A stretch of DNA of 64,000 bases from Neobacillus cucumis (GCF_002860255.1 NZ_PGVE01000102.1:110028-174027), one strand, 5' to 3'; numbered from the stretch's first letter, positions 16,470 to 25,882 are shown. The notes: generated by a model not told the origin, from the sequence alone. Translations and numbers: made by a program.

Positions 16470-16991
16470 CTACTCAGCCCGCATGGCCTCAATGTGTTTT
16501 TCAAACAGTCTTTTGAGTGGATATCCTGCAATTATGACAAACAGAGCATTTAAGATAAGGGTTGGATAAAATCGCAACTGAATAAAACTCTTAAAGTCCA
16601 AATCCGTCACATGGATAAGATAGTCCATCTCATAGACACCTATTTCTAATAACGCAATTCCAAGAACAGATACAAGAACGGCGATGAGAGCATTCGTTTG
16701 CAGTATATTCAAGATTTTAGAAACAAGATAGGCGATGAATGGAAAAAGGAATAAATAAATACCGATAATTTCAATATAGACAACATCGAACAAAAGACCA
16801 AAAACAGCCGCATAAATAATCCCTTGTTTCCTGCTGACGAAAATGGTTAGTAATAACAGCCCAGCAAAAAGAAAGTGAGGAGCGACGATTTTATTATGAC
16901 CAAATAAATCTGTCGGAACATATTGGACATAAAGACTGTCTAATATAAATAAAAACAGAAACAAAAGAGGAAGAAGGAATTTTTTCATCAT
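16470..16991 (-). CDS. mreD: Rod-shape protein MreD
   Basis: 173 residues, strongly hydrophobic with about five membrane segments. Part of the elongation complex with MreC, RodA and penicillin-binding proteins. Its start overlaps the mreC stop by 4 bases. The family is recognised by hydrophobic pattern, length and position. Confidence 0.95.
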   Translation of the reverse strand: MMKKFLLPLLFLFLFILDSLYVQYVPTDLFGHNKIVAPHFLFAGLLLLTIFVSRKQGIIYAAVFGLLFDVVYIEIIGIYLFLFPFIAYLVSKILNILQTNALIAVLVSVLGIALLEIGVYEMDYLIHVTDLDFKSFIQLRFYPTLILNALFVIIAGYPLKRLFEKHIEAMRAE

Positions 16992-17866
16992 TCCTCCTCC
17001 TTCCCTGAAGTTGCCTCTGTATCAACAGGCTGAGCCATAATTCTTTTCGTTACAATGACTGTTTTAATATCATAAAAATTAGCTCCTGGTTGAACCAGAG
17101 CCGTCTGGTTTAATCCATATTGATCCTGCTTGACCTCGACTACCTTTCCGATCATTAAACCTTTCGGAAAAACATCTCCTAACCCTGAGGTAATAACAGT
17201 TTGTCCTTTTTTAACTTCCGCACCTGAAGGAATGGCTTTAACCTGTAGTAATTTTTTCTCATTATCATAGCCTTCCACAAGTCCGTATACATCGGTTTTC
17301 CCTTGAACGATAGCGGAAATTCGGTTCTTCGGATCCATTGAACTCAACAATTGAACCGTTGAGCTGAATTGAGTTACATTCTTTACTTTTCCAATCAGGC
17401 CGTTGGCTGTAACAACCGCCATATTTTTCTTAATACCATTTAAATTACCTTTGTCGATTATAATCATTTCATGCCAACGATCAGGGTTTCTTCCAATCAC
17501 AGTAGCTGGAAGTGGTTCATAATCTCTCAGGGTCTTTTTTTCACCGAGAACATCACGTAATTCTTTATTGTCTTTTTTCAGCTCTTGAACTTCTGCTTCA
17601 AGGCTGGCAAGATTCTCAATTCGTGATTTTAATTCCTTATTCTCTTCGTATGTATTGGTAAGGTCCTGGAGATTTTCAAAAAAGCCTGCCACATAATTAG
17701 TAGGCTTTGAAACCAAGGATTGAACCCAGCCGGTCGTATCTTTAATAAATTGCTCCGGCCAGGTTAGTTTACTTCTCTCCCTTAAAGAAAACCCAATCAA
17801 TGCCACGAGAACAATAATGCTGACAAGCAAAATAATCAGTCGTTTATTCATAAAGAACTGTGGCAT
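16988..17866 (-). CDS. mreC: Rod-shape protein MreC
   Basis: 292 residues. One N-terminal membrane segment (about 8-27), a coiled coil (about 60-105, with NKELKSRIENLASLEAEVQELKKDNKELRD) shown here only by its position, and two extracytoplasmic beta domains (GRNPDRWHEMIIIDKG, GLIGKVKNV, GLVEGYDNEK). It links cytosolic MreB to wall-synthesis enzymes outside. Confidence 0.96.
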   Translation of the reverse strand: MPQFFMNKRLIILLVSIIVLVALIGFSLRERSKLTWPEQFIKDTTGWVQSLVSKPTNYVAGFFENLQDLTNTYEENKELKSRIENLASLEAEVQELKKDNKELRDVLGEKKTLRDYEPLPATVIGRNPDRWHEMIIIDKGNLNGIKKNMAVVTANGLIGKVKNVTQFSSTVQLLSSMDPKNRISAIVQGKTDVYGLVEGYDNEKKLLQVKAIPSGAEVKKGQTVITSGLGDVFPKGLMIGKVVEVKQDQYGLNQTALVQPGANFYDIKTVIVTKRIMAQPVDTEATSGKEEE

Positions 17867-17925
17867 GATTATACACCTCTTTTTTCTATCTTAGATAAGA
17901 AAGTATTAGACTTAAAAAATTTCTA

Positions 17926-18948
17926 TTAACGTGAATCCCTAGCTTTGTTTTTAAATAGATGGATATGGTCAAGGGCTTTTCCTGTACCAATTGCTACGCA
18001 ATCTAATGGATTTTCAGCGATTAAAACAGGCATTTTTGTTTCTTCACTAATCACTCTGTCCAAATTACGAAGGAGAGCGCCCCCGCCTGTTAGAACAATA
18101 CCTCGATCCATAATATCAGCAGCAAGTTCTGGTGGAGTTTTTTCTAATGTACTTTTCACTGCTTCTACAATGGCATATACGGTGTCACTTAGGGCAGAAG
18201 CGATTTCTTTTGGAGTAATCTCAATGGTTTTTGGCAGACCTGTTAATAAATCACGGCCGCGAATTTCCATATTGTCGATTCCTTCAGGAGTGCCTGCAGA
18301 GCCGACTTCCATTTTAATCTGTTCAGCAGTACGTTCCCCGATCATCAAATTATAATTTTTACGGATATAAGAAATGATGGACTCGTCCATTTCATCTCCT
18401 GCAACGCGTATCGACTGGCTTGTTACAATCCCGCCTAGGGAAATAATCGCCACTTCTGTTGTACCGCCGCCAATATCAACGACCATGCTTCCAGTTGGCT
18501 CCCAAACAGGCAGGTTCGCACCAATAGCAGCAGCAAATGGCTCTTCAATGGTATAGGCATCCTTTGCTCCAGCCTGTCTTGTTGCATCAATAACGGCTCT
18601 TTCCTCTACCGCTGTAATACCAGAAGGTACACAGACCATGACATAAGGCTTACCAGAGAATAAATTATTGCTTTTCTGCGCTTGACGAATATGGTATTTC
18701 ATCATTGATGCGGTCGTTTCAAAATCAGCAATAACGCCATCCTTCATCGGTCTCATGGCAACAACGTTCCCCGGTGTCCGTCCAATCATATTTTTCGCGT
18801 CGTTACCAACTGCCACAATGCTTTTAGTATCTGTTTGCATAGCTACAACCGATGGTTCGCGCAATACAATGCCTTTTCCTTTCACAAAGACAAGGGTATT
18901 GGCAGTTCCCAAGTCAATTCCAAGATCTCTAGGTTTAATTCCAAACAT
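17926..18948 (-). CDS. mreB: Rod-shape-determining actin homologue MreB
   Basis: Polymerising ATPase that steers side-wall synthesis. 340 residues from ATG at 18948 (MFGIKPRDLGIDLGTANTL), preferred over an upstream TTG because it matches family N-termini and has GGGAG about 10 bases before it. Actin-type nucleotide motifs: DLGTANTLV, VDIGGGTTEVA and LTGGGALLRNL. First gene of mreBCD-minCD. Confidence 0.98.
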   Translation of the reverse strand: MFGIKPRDLGIDLGTANTLVFVKGKGIVLREPSVVAMQTDTKSIVAVGNDAKNMIGRTPGNVVAMRPMKDGVIADFETTASMMKYHIRQAQKSNNLFSGKPYVMVCVPSGITAVEERAVIDATRQAGAKDAYTIEEPFAAAIGANLPVWEPTGSMVVDIGGGTTEVAIISLGGIVTSQSIRVAGDEMDESIISYIRKNYNLMIGERTAEQIKMEVGSAGTPEGIDNMEIRGRDLLTGLPKTIEITPKEIASALSDTVYAIVEAVKSTLEKTPPELAADIMDRGIVLTGGGALLRNLDRVISEETKMPVLIAENPLDCVAIGTGKALDHIHLFKNKARDSR

Positions 18949-19066
18949 AATATTGTATCTCCCTTTCTGATACGAAATGCACAAATTTCTATAGGCAGGT
19001 AATCACCTTAATTATCATGTCTTTTTTCGTACTATTGTATTGTTACTTTTTATTCAGTCCTAAAAA

Positions 19067-19096
19067 ATCATACCCAAAATTATAACCTATCGTCAA
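19067..19096 (-). promoter_or_regulatory. Probable SigA promoter of mreBCD-minCD
   Basis: TTGACG (19091-19096), 18-base spacer, TATGAT (19067-19072) on the minus strand, in the gap between radC and mreB. Confidence 0.55.
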
Positions 19097-19110
19097 ATAA
19101 TATCCTAGTG

Positions 19111-19800
19111 TTATAAATATCCTTTTTCCTTTAAACTCACAAACTTGTTTTCACCAATGATCAAATGGTCGAGAAGATCGATTCCAATGATCTTCCCACA
19201 CTCGACTAGACGCTTAGTTACCTCGATGTCTTCCCTGCTTGGTGTCGGGTCTCCGGAAGGGTGGTTATGCAGGGCAATAATGGATGCGGCCGAGCGTTTT
19301 AACGCTTCACGGAAGACCTCCCTAGGATGGACGATCGAGGCATTTAGACTGCCAATAAAGACCGTTTGTTTATGGATGACTTGATTTTTCGTATTTAAAA
19401 ATAAACAAACAAAATGCTCTTGGGTCAAAAAGCGCATATCGTTCATCACATACTTGGCTCCATCCTCCGGAGAACGTATCACATAGCGATCTGTGAAATT
19501 AAGATTCGCAATCCTTCTGCCGATTTCAACCGCAGCAAGTATCTGAATCGCCTTTGCGGAACCAATCCCTTTAATTTCTGTCATTTCTTCTAAGGTAGCA
19601 CTTTTTAAGAGACGCAGACCTTCAAAATGTGTTAAAAGGCGATTGGATAATTGTAAGACAGATTCATCTTTTGTTCCAGTTCGAAGCAGGATTGCAATTA
19701 ACTCATGATTGGATAAGCTTTGTGGACCATGGTTAATAAATCGCTCTCTTGGCCGTTCATCCTGCGGGAAATCACGAATCATTAATGTTTCAGTGGACAC
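19111..19800 (-). CDS. radC: RadC/YsxA, JAB-domain protein
   Basis: 229 residues. N-terminal helix-hairpin-helix region (about 25-100, with ATLEEMTEIKGIGSAKAIQ) and C-terminal JAB metallo-domain with HNHPSGDPTPSREDI. Despite the name a direct role in repair is not established. The GTG start has GGGAGG 8 bases upstream. It lies between maf and mreB, as in B. subtilis. Confidence 0.95.
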   Translation of the reverse strand: MSTETLMIRDFPQDERPRERFINHGPQSLSNHELIAILLRTGTKDESVLQLSNRLLTHFEGLRLLKSATLEEMTEIKGIGSAKAIQILAAVEIGRRIANLNFTDRYVIRSPEDGAKYVMNDMRFLTQEHFVCLFLNTKNQVIHKQTVFIGSLNASIVHPREVFREALKRSAASIIALHNHPSGDPTPSREDIEVTKRLVECGKIIGIDLLDHLIIGENKFVSLKEKGYL

Positions 19801-19833
19801 TCTTTTTTCCTCCCTTTTTAGTGGGAGTCTTTT

Positions 19834-20406
19834 CTAATATGGCAACTGGTAGCCCGCCATCTTCAATTCACGAATGGTTCTTGAGACAGGCAGGCCGACA
19901 ACCGAAAAATAGTCTCCATTTATTTTTTTGACAAGCATACTTCCAAGCTGCTGAATCCCATAAGCACCTGCTTTATCAAACGGTTCACCACTTTGCACAT
20001 AGGCGTGAATGTCTTCGTCTGTTAACTCCCAAAACCATACTTCTGTTCTTTCATAGAATTTTCTCGTACCAGTAGGAGACACAATTGCCACACCTGTGTA
20101 AACTTCATGCTGCCGTCCTGATAATCTTTTCAACATACTAATGGCTTCTGCTTCGTCGGCTGGCTTTCCTAAAATTTGATGATCCGCAACGACTACTGTG
20201 TCCGAGCCAATCACAAAGGCATCTGAATTCTTTTGAAAAACAACCTGTGCTTTACGCTCGGCTAGCTCCATTACTACTTCCTCAGCAGAGAGTTTAGGAT
20301 CAAAGCTTTCATCAACTTCACTGCTTGAAATCGCAAATGTTAAGCGGAGAGTTTCTAGAAGTTCTTTTCGCCGTGGAGAAGAAGAGGCTAAAATGAGGCT
20401 TTGCAT
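19834..20406 (-). CDS. maf: Nucleotide pyrophosphatase Maf
   Basis: 190 residues. Family member that hydrolyses non-canonical or methylated nucleoside triphosphates and can block septation when overproduced. Signature LASSSPRRKELLE at the N-terminus, SEVDESFD, and GSDTVVVADHQILGKP. Ribosome site AAGGTG before the ATG. Pairs with radC downstream. Confidence 0.96.
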   Translation of the reverse strand: MQSLILASSSPRRKELLETLRLTFAISSSEVDESFDPKLSAEEVVMELAERKAQVVFQKNSDAFVIGSDTVVVADHQILGKPADEAEAISMLKRLSGRQHEVYTGVAIVSPTGTRKFYERTEVWFWELTDEDIHAYVQSGEPFDKAGAYGIQQLGSMLVKKINGDYFSVVGLPVSRTIRELKMAGYQLPY

Positions 20407-20549
20407 TTAATCACCTTACCTTTTGCATTTAATATAGGGAGATACATGTTAATGGTATCAGAAATTGTAGAAGCAAACAATTTTAATATCCTTAAATTTT
20501 GATGAAAAATGTCAAAATATGCAAGTTTTTTTAATTCACAGCATGAATA

Positions 20550-20575
20550 AAGTCTCACCTAAAAAGGCGAGACTT
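20550..20575 (-). terminator. Terminator after spoIIB
   Basis: AAGTCTCACC (20550-20559) pairs with GGCGAGACTT (20566-20575) with one mismatch; TTTATT follows on the minus strand. The rest of the 198-base gap up to maf shows only a TTGACA at 20510-20515 without a good -10 element. Confidence 0.65.
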
Positions 20576-20604
20576 ATTTCCCGGAAAATATCATTCCCTG
20601 TCGA

Positions 20605-21681
20605 TTACATGGAATAGTAAGCACTCAAGAAGTTTAATAGATGCTGCTGGGCTTGATTTAGACTCTTTGTATCCTGGGATTTTTGAAAAGATTTTACTTT
20701 AGCCGCGGCAGTTGTTAATTCTGTTTTTAAGGCATTTACCTTTTCATTCTTTAGTCCACTTGTAGTTAATTCCTTTTCGATAGTAGTGAGCGATTTAGTA
20801 GATTCTTCAGATAAACTATTATTTACGAGTGCAGTGGAGACGGCTACTGATAATGTCTCATAAATAGACGGTACTTTTTCAAGGAAGGCTTTGTCCTTGG
20901 CATTTAGACCGGATACCTGCTTTTCATCTAGTAACAGCGGCTTAGCAAAAACATCCTCGACACCTTCTGCTTTATATTGATTGCCAAGTGCTTTGGCCGT
21001 TTCAATAGAATCTGCTACTCCCAGAAATAGATATTGCTTCCCGCTCATTTCCACCAATTGGGTCGGCACACCTTTTGAAGTGACATTTCCAGACGTTTCC
21101 TTCGCTCCCTCTTTGGAGGAGAAGACCCCTCCTTGGATCACATAGGTGGTCATTTGATCTAAAGTGACAGCATCCGTTTTTTCACCTGTTGTTTCCACTG
21201 AGGTATTTCTTGCGCCAATTGTCGTTGGAATGGTTCCTGTTCCCGTTTTCTCCGAAGGCCCTGTGATGACTAATTTTAACATCACAAAACCGATGGTCGT
21301 CCCTATTAAAATGGCAAAGGCAGCCGAGACAAGAATAGAGACGATGCTGCGATCCTTTTTCTTTTTTGGATTGGGTGAAATAGTTGTAATTTTGGGGAGG
21401 CTGGGTTTTTTTGATTTTTTATTGCCTGCAATCGTAAATTCCTCTATATCATGGTCGGAGGATTCTGGAATAATCCAATCGAAACTCTCATCGACAGATT
21501 CCTGGGCGGCGGCTGTTTCCAAAAATACCTCTGATTCTGGTTGATTCGAATCTATGTTCATCGTTTTTGAGGTAGATTCGATACTAGGTTCATCCTCGAT
21601 TTTCTTTGGTTCATCCTGGTAGCCTTTAGGTTCTCCATTTAATTTGATCGTGATTGTATTGCCTTTGTTAGGCTTGTCCAC
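20605..21681 (-). CDS. spoIIB: SPOR-domain membrane protein, SpoIIB-like
   Basis: 358 residues: a short N-terminal motif NTITIKLNGEPKG, an acidic disordered region, one membrane segment (about residues 115-137, VSAAFAILIGTTIGFVMLKL) and an extracytoplasmic SPOR domain (about 180-250, TYVIQGGVFSSKEGAKETS). SPOR domains bind septal peptidoglycan; SpoIIB helps septal wall thinning during engulfment. The name rests on domain order and position upstream of maf. GTG start with AGAGGAG eight bases before it. Confidence 0.82.
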   Translation of the reverse strand: MDKPNKGNTITIKLNGEPKGYQDEPKKIEDEPSIESTSKTMNIDSNQPESEVFLETAAAQESVDESFDWIIPESSDHDIEEFTIAGNKKSKKPSLPKITTISPNPKKKKDRSIVSILVSAAFAILIGTTIGFVMLKLVITGPSEKTGTGTIPTTIGARNTSVETTGEKTDAVTLDQMTTYVIQGGVFSSKEGAKETSGNVTSKGVPTQLVEMSGKQYLFLGVADSIETAKALGNQYKAEGVEDVFAKPLLLDEKQVSGLNAKDKAFLEKVPSIYETLSVAVSTALVNNSLSEESTKSLTTIEKELTTSGLKNEKVNALKTELTTAAAKVKSFQKSQDTKSLNQAQQHLLNFLSAYYSM

Positions 21682-21744
21682 TGCATGTACTCCTCTCTCT
21701 TCCGAAGGGTCATTGGGTTCATCCTAACATATCAGCAAAAAAAA

Positions 21745-21771
21745 ATAACAAGACTTTTGTCGTCTTGTTAT
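21745..21771 (-). terminator. Terminator of the type IV pilus operon
   Basis: Perfect 10-bp stem ATAACAAGAC (21745-21754) with GTCTTGTTAT (21762-21771) and a run of nine or more T on the minus strand. It closes the operon 44 bases after the pilO stop codon. Confidence 0.92.
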
Positions 21772-21814
21772 CGTAGACTTTCGCCAAATTGTTTGTTTGT
21801 TCGGCATTCTTTAA

Positions 21815-22624
21815 CTATGGTTGTGTTTCCGCCGTTGCTGGGAACTGACTTAATGGGTTATCTTTACCAGCTGGTGAAGGAGCGTCCATCTTTGGAAGAT
21901 CTGCTTTTAAATCAGTTAAATTTGGCATATAAAAAGCTGACACTGTCAGTGAATAATTAAGAGGCTGAGTTTCTGTTTCGAGACTTGTTACCTCTTGTTC
22001 TCCAGTATAATTGATCGCTTCAACTGCAACAATCCTTGTTAAAGATTCTAATGTTCCAATAAATGTTTCTAAATCCTTATAGGTTGGAGATTCGATCTGC
22101 AACTGGACTGTCAGCTTTTTTAAACCGCTGGACGGAGATGCACTTTGCTGCTGGGTTCCAGCTTGAGTAGTTCCTGTTTCGTTAGTGGCTGTTTGATTCG
22201 ATGTATTCTGATTAGACCCAGTTTGCGTCGTAGTGCTAGTTTGGTTTGTTGTTCCAGCTTGTGGATTAGCCTGGTCTGTTGCTACTGTAACATCGGCATC
22301 TTTTGCAAAACTCATCGACTTTATTTCACTATTGGAAACTGTTTCAGCCTTTTCTAAATCGAGGATAAACTGTTCTTGAAGCGGTTCTACAGGAACCTTC
22401 TTCTGAAGCTCGACTGTATCTTCTGATTCAGATTTAGACGTGTCTGATTTTTTCTGGGCTACTTGCAATAACTTCTTTTCGGACTTTAATGACTGTTCCT
22501 TTATGCTTAAATCTGCCTTTAATGGACTTAATGAGAAGAATTGGGAATAAACGATCATTATGACCAATAATCCTACACCAGAGCCAATCATAATTTTGTC
22601 TATTTTTGAGAGGTTCAACTTCAT
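21815..22624 (-). CDS. pilO: PilO-like type IV pilus alignment protein
   Basis: 269 residues: short cytosolic N-terminus, one membrane segment (about 11-31), a coiled-coil-like stretch (35-75), then a small extracytoplasmic alpha/beta domain (about 80-115 and 168-250). A Thr/Gln/Asn/Ser-rich linker (about 116-168) breaks the domain. PilO pairs with PilN to connect the inner-membrane motor with the outside. Its start overlaps the pilN stop by 4 bases. Sequence conservation is low; the call rests on topology and position after pilM-pilN. Confidence 0.85.
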   Translation of the reverse strand: MKLNLSKIDKIMIGSGVGLLVIMIVYSQFFSLSPLKADLSIKEQSLKSEKKLLQVAQKKSDTSKSESEDTVELQKKVPVEPLQEQFILDLEKAETVSNSEIKSMSFAKDADVTVATDQANPQAGTTNQTSTTTQTGSNQNTSNQTATNETGTTQAGTQQQSASPSSGLKKLTVQLQIESPTYKDLETFIGTLESLTRIVAVEAINYTGEQEVTSLETETQPLNYSLTVSAFYMPNLTDLKADLPKMDAPSPAGKDNPLSQFPATAETQP

Positions 22625-23481
22625 GAAGCAGTCCCCCCTTTTTCATCCTTCTTACTCTTGCCCGTTGCTTTTTTTATCACATCTTTATTAAACGTTATTT
22701 CAAATTGACCAAGGTATCGAGGAAGAATATTTTTATCAGGCATAGTTGTCGCAGCAGCAGCAGTTGAAGCAGTTGAAGCAACACCTGTATTTGTCGAATT
22801 TGAGTTACTTTGTATTACAGTCGTACCCGCTGTATTTGATTGATTACTCTGCCCTGCTGTCGTTGTACTTTGGCTATTTGTTACTGTAGAAGTAGTACTC
22901 TGTGCTGTTGATGCAGTGTTAGTTGTACCAGCGGCAGTTTGTCCAGATGCAGCGGCTGCAGCATTCTGGCCGGTAGTCTGTGAAGTAGTATTAGAAGTTT
23001 CCTTCGTTTCAGTTGCAGTTATTGAACTAAGGCTTGCATCTTCAATCCACTCTGACTCTTTTAAGCTTTCTAAAAAGTATGCTGCTTCACGGGTACTATC
23101 AAATTGTACACTAATGCTTACTGTTCCAGCTTCTGTATAAGCAAAAGACTGGATAAATCCACGATCTGGAAGGAGTGAATTAAGGTGTTTCATGACTGGG
23201 ATGGTTTGAAGCGGATAGTCACTTGCCCAATCAACAGCTGCTTTTAATAAACTAGCTGATGTAGAAGCTTCATTGGTTTCAGCACTTTGTTCTTCTTTAT
23301 CTGCGATTTTTTTAGTTATTTCAATTTGTTGGTCAAGAGCATTGACATCGCTTTTAACGGTTTTAATTTGCCAAAAATAAACGCCGCCAATCAGGATAAG
23401 CACAGCTGCAATGGCTGATAAATAAATGATATTAAATTTCTTAGGTTCTTTTTGAGGAAGCAGGTTTATTTCTATTAGCAT
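22621..23481 (-). CDS. pilN: PilN-like type IV pilus assembly protein
   Basis: 286 residues from the second of two adjacent ATG codons. The N-terminal EINLLPQ motif is the known docking site for PilM. One membrane segment (about 18-38), a coiled coil (42-70) and a ferredoxin-like domain (75-155) follow. About 90 residues of Thr/Ser/Gln/Ala/Asn-rich linker (156-246) separate the last predicted strand (RYLGQFEITFN) from the rest, which is unusual. Overlaps pilM and pilO by 1-4 bases. Confidence 0.9.
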   Translation of the reverse strand: MLIEINLLPQKEPKKFNIIYLSAIAAVLILIGGVYFWQIKTVKSDVNALDQQIEITKKIADKEEQSAETNEASTSASLLKAAVDWASDYPLQTIPVMKHLNSLLPDRGFIQSFAYTEAGTVSISVQFDSTREAAYFLESLKESEWIEDASLSSITATETKETSNTTSQTTGQNAAAAASGQTAAGTTNTASTAQSTTSTVTNSQSTTTAGQSNQSNTAGTTVIQSNSNSTNTGVASTASTAAAATTMPDKNILPRYLGQFEITFNKDVIKKATGKSKKDEKGGTAS

Positions 23482-24479
23482 CATTGCACCTCTTTTAAAG
23501 CAAGACCTAAAGGAAGTAGAAGATTGGTCGGTATGCTCGGTTGTTTACTCTTCGCTTCACTATCAAACGTAATAAAATCTACTGGAATATCATATCTTTC
23601 TTTCATTTCATCATAAATGGCCATTAACATAGGGTGGTCGCCATTTAATAGAAACTTTGAAATATCCGGCTTTTCATTATTATTGTGTGAGTAACGGTAA
23701 AAATCTAATAGCTTATTAATTTCTTTAAAGATATCTTCAAACTGTATCACTAATTCTTCAGGTTCACCGGTAAATTTACATACCATTAATCCGAGTGTAT
23801 CTCGTGTTATTTCCCAGTGGTCTATATCAAATGGTAAAGAGAACTGGCGCATAACTAATGGGATTGTTTCATCAAAGATACATAAATTGACACTTGTCAA
23901 ATCAAACTGAACAGTGAATAGAACTTCATCAGATGCTGCACGGTCTAATTTATGATATAACCGGTACAGTGAAAGCGGAGAAATATCCGCTGCAACTGGA
24001 TTCAGTTTAAGGCTGCTTAGAAGGCCGACATAGTCCATTACACTCTGCTCAGGTGCTGCAAATAATAATAAATCCTTGGTCTTTCCGTTTTCCGGAAGTG
24101 AGTAATAATCAAAAACAGGTTCTTCAAATGGTAAATGGATACTCGAGCCGAGTTCTAAATATAGGTAACCCTTTATTTCATCCTCTTGAACATCGGCTGG
24201 TATCGTGACCTTTCGGATGATAACTAGAGGATCCGGAATAATAAAACGAATGGATCGTCTCTTGATTTTCCAGTCATCGATGCATTCTTCGAGGATGCTG
24301 GATAGTGAATCGATATCCACAATCTTTCCGTCCGAAATAATTCCAGGAGGCAGAAAACGCTCAAACCATCTTTGTGGTGTCGGCGGACTCTCTTGTTTTA
24401 ATTCCAAGAAGCGAATTGAATGGTCATTTATTACCAGATTGATTATTCTGTTTTTAGTTGAAAAGAGGGAAAATGCCAT
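23481..24479 (-). CDS. pilM: PilM, actin-like type IV pilus assembly protein
   Basis: 332 residues, cytosolic, actin/FtsA-like ATPase fold: NLVINDHSIRFLELKQ at the N-terminus and PDPLVIIRKVTIPADVQEDE in the middle. PilM binds the INLLP motif of PilN, which is present in the next gene. It follows the prepilin peptidase gene after 27 bases. Divergent from proteobacterial PilM but in the standard M-N-O order. Confidence 0.88.
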   Translation of the reverse strand: MAFSLFSTKNRIINLVINDHSIRFLELKQESPPTPQRWFERFLPPGIISDGKIVDIDSLSSILEECIDDWKIKRRSIRFIIPDPLVIIRKVTIPADVQEDEIKGYLYLELGSSIHLPFEEPVFDYYSLPENGKTKDLLLFAAPEQSVMDYVGLLSSLKLNPVAADISPLSLYRLYHKLDRAASDEVLFTVQFDLTSVNLCIFDETIPLVMRQFSLPFDIDHWEITRDTLGLMVCKFTGEPEELVIQFEDIFKEINKLLDFYRYSHNNNEKPDISKFLLNGDHPMLMAIYDEMKERYDIPVDFITFDSEAKSKQPSIPTNLLLPLGLALKEVQ

Positions 24480-24506
24480 AATTATGAACCCCTTAGTAAA
24501 AAATCC

Positions 24507-25253
24507 CTAGTAGAGAATTTTCAAATATAAGTCAATAAGCTCCAACCCATAAAAATAGGCTGTCAAGGTTCCAGCCGCTATAAACGGGCCAAATGGAATT
24601 GGCTGTCTTTTTTTGACGATTCTTAATAAAAGAGCTAAACCACCAATAACAGCACCATATAATGTTGAGAGGAAGAACGACAATAACACTAGCTTAAAAC
24701 CTAAAACGAAACCGATTAGAGCATAAAGCTTTACATCACCAAAGCCCATTCCGCCTTTACTAACGATTGCTATGGTAAGCAGCAGGAGAAAACCAGTTAT
24801 GGCTCCAAGGAGACTGTCCCACCATGGGGTCAAAGGCCAAATGATTCGTTCCAATAAAAAAATCCCTGCAAACCAAATCAAAATTTTATCAGGGATGATC
24901 ATATAATGAATATCGGATACAGTGATAATCATGAACAATGAGATGAACGTCAAAGCGACGACTAATTCTCCAGACCATCCAACAAAGTATGGTGCTAAGG
25001 CAAAGAGAATTCCGGTTACCAGTTCAAAAGTCGGATAGATAGGAGAAATCCGCGACTGACAGCCGCGGCATTTCCCTTTTTGAAGCATATAAGATAAAAC
25101 CGGAATTAGTTCAAATGGTGTTAACTGATGCCCGCAAGTTGGACATGCAGATCTTGGTGTGACGATTGATTGCTTTAATGGTACTCTTAGGCCGACTACG
25201 TTGTAGAATGAGCCTAGGACTAGTCCATAAATAAAAAATAAAATCAAAATCAT
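24507..25253 (-). CDS. pilD: Prepilin peptidase (PilD/ComC type)
   Basis: Cleaves the leader of type IV prepilins and may methylate the new N-terminus. 248 residues, polytopic. N-terminal zinc-type cysteines CPTCGHQ and CRGCQSR, and the two catalytic aspartates in TVSDIHYMIIPD and GFGDVKLYALIG. In B. subtilis the comC gene in this chromosomal slot encodes the same enzyme for competence pili. Here it is embedded in a full pilus operon, directly after the major pilin. Confidence 0.95.
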   Translation of the reverse strand: MILILFFIYGLVLGSFYNVVGLRVPLKQSIVTPRSACPTCGHQLTPFELIPVLSYMLQKGKCRGCQSRISPIYPTFELVTGILFALAPYFVGWSGELVVALTFISLFMIITVSDIHYMIIPDKILIWFAGIFLLERIIWPLTPWWDSLLGAITGFLLLLTIAIVSKGGMGFGDVKLYALIGFVLGFKLVLLSFFLSTLYGAVIGGLALLLRIVKKRQPIPFGPFIAAGTLTAYFYGLELIDLYLKILY

Positions 25254-25729
25254 TAGTTTGTGTAGGCAGTTAATTCTTGTTCAGTAGATTTTGAGTCATT
25301 ATTTCCTGTTGTTGCTTTATCAGCTATAGCCACTGATGCATGCCCGGTTAAAACATAAGTGTATTTACCTGTAATTGCATCGTGTGTGACAGTAACAACA
25401 AAATTGTTATCTTTAACATGATCGAGGTAATCCTGTAATGGTGCTGTTGCTGGGGTTGGGTTGGTACCTGTTGTTGCAGCCGCTGCAGGAGTATCATAAT
25501 CTAAAACAATATTAGTAGTATCTGAATGGTCAGCAACATACATTTTAGCTGCATTAATAATTTGCAATCCTTCTTGTACTGTAGCCTTCTGGTCAGATTT
25601 TTTAATAACATTCCCAATCGCTGGAATTGCTATTGCAGCAATAATCCCCAAAATTACAATTACTGCAAGTAATTCAATTAGTGTAAAACCTTTCTGTTCT
25701 TTCATTTTAGCTTTTAATGCTTGTACCAT
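25253..25729 (-). CDS. pilA: Major type IV pilin
   Basis: 158 residues. Short basic leader of 14 residues ending EQKG, then FTLIELLAVIVILGIIAAIA, the type IV pilin N-terminus with glutamate at position 5. The rest of the hydrophobic helix continues to about residue 65. The globular part is small, with a Pro/Thr/Ala-rich loop (TTGTNPTPATAP), and has no cysteine. It has its own promoter (25776-25803), which fits the need for high expression. Stop overlaps the pilD start. Confidence 0.92.
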   Translation of the reverse strand: MVQALKAKMKEQKGFTLIELLAVIVILGIIAAIAIPAIGNVIKKSDQKATVQEGLQIINAAKMYVADHSDTTNIVLDYDTPAAAATTGTNPTPATAPLQDYLDHVKDNNFVVTVTHDAITGKYTYVLTGHASVAIADKATTGNNDSKSTEQELTAYTN

Positions 25730-25775
25730 TTTCCCGCTCCTTCTGGTTCTATGAACCTAGTAATATTTCTCTATG

Positions 25776-25803
25776 AGTATACAATAAATGACAACTTTGT
25801 AAA
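25776..25803 (-). promoter_or_regulatory. Internal SigA-type promoter of the major pilin gene
   Basis: TTTACA (25798-25803), 16-base spacer, TATACT (25776-25781) on the minus strand, inside the 153-base gap between pilC and pilA. Five of six bases match in each box. Confidence 0.55.
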
Positions 25804-25882
25804 AGATGTTTTTTATCATTTTTTGTCACAAATATAGGATAATTGTAATATTTGATAGAAAATTGTAATTCAAAGCCATTTA

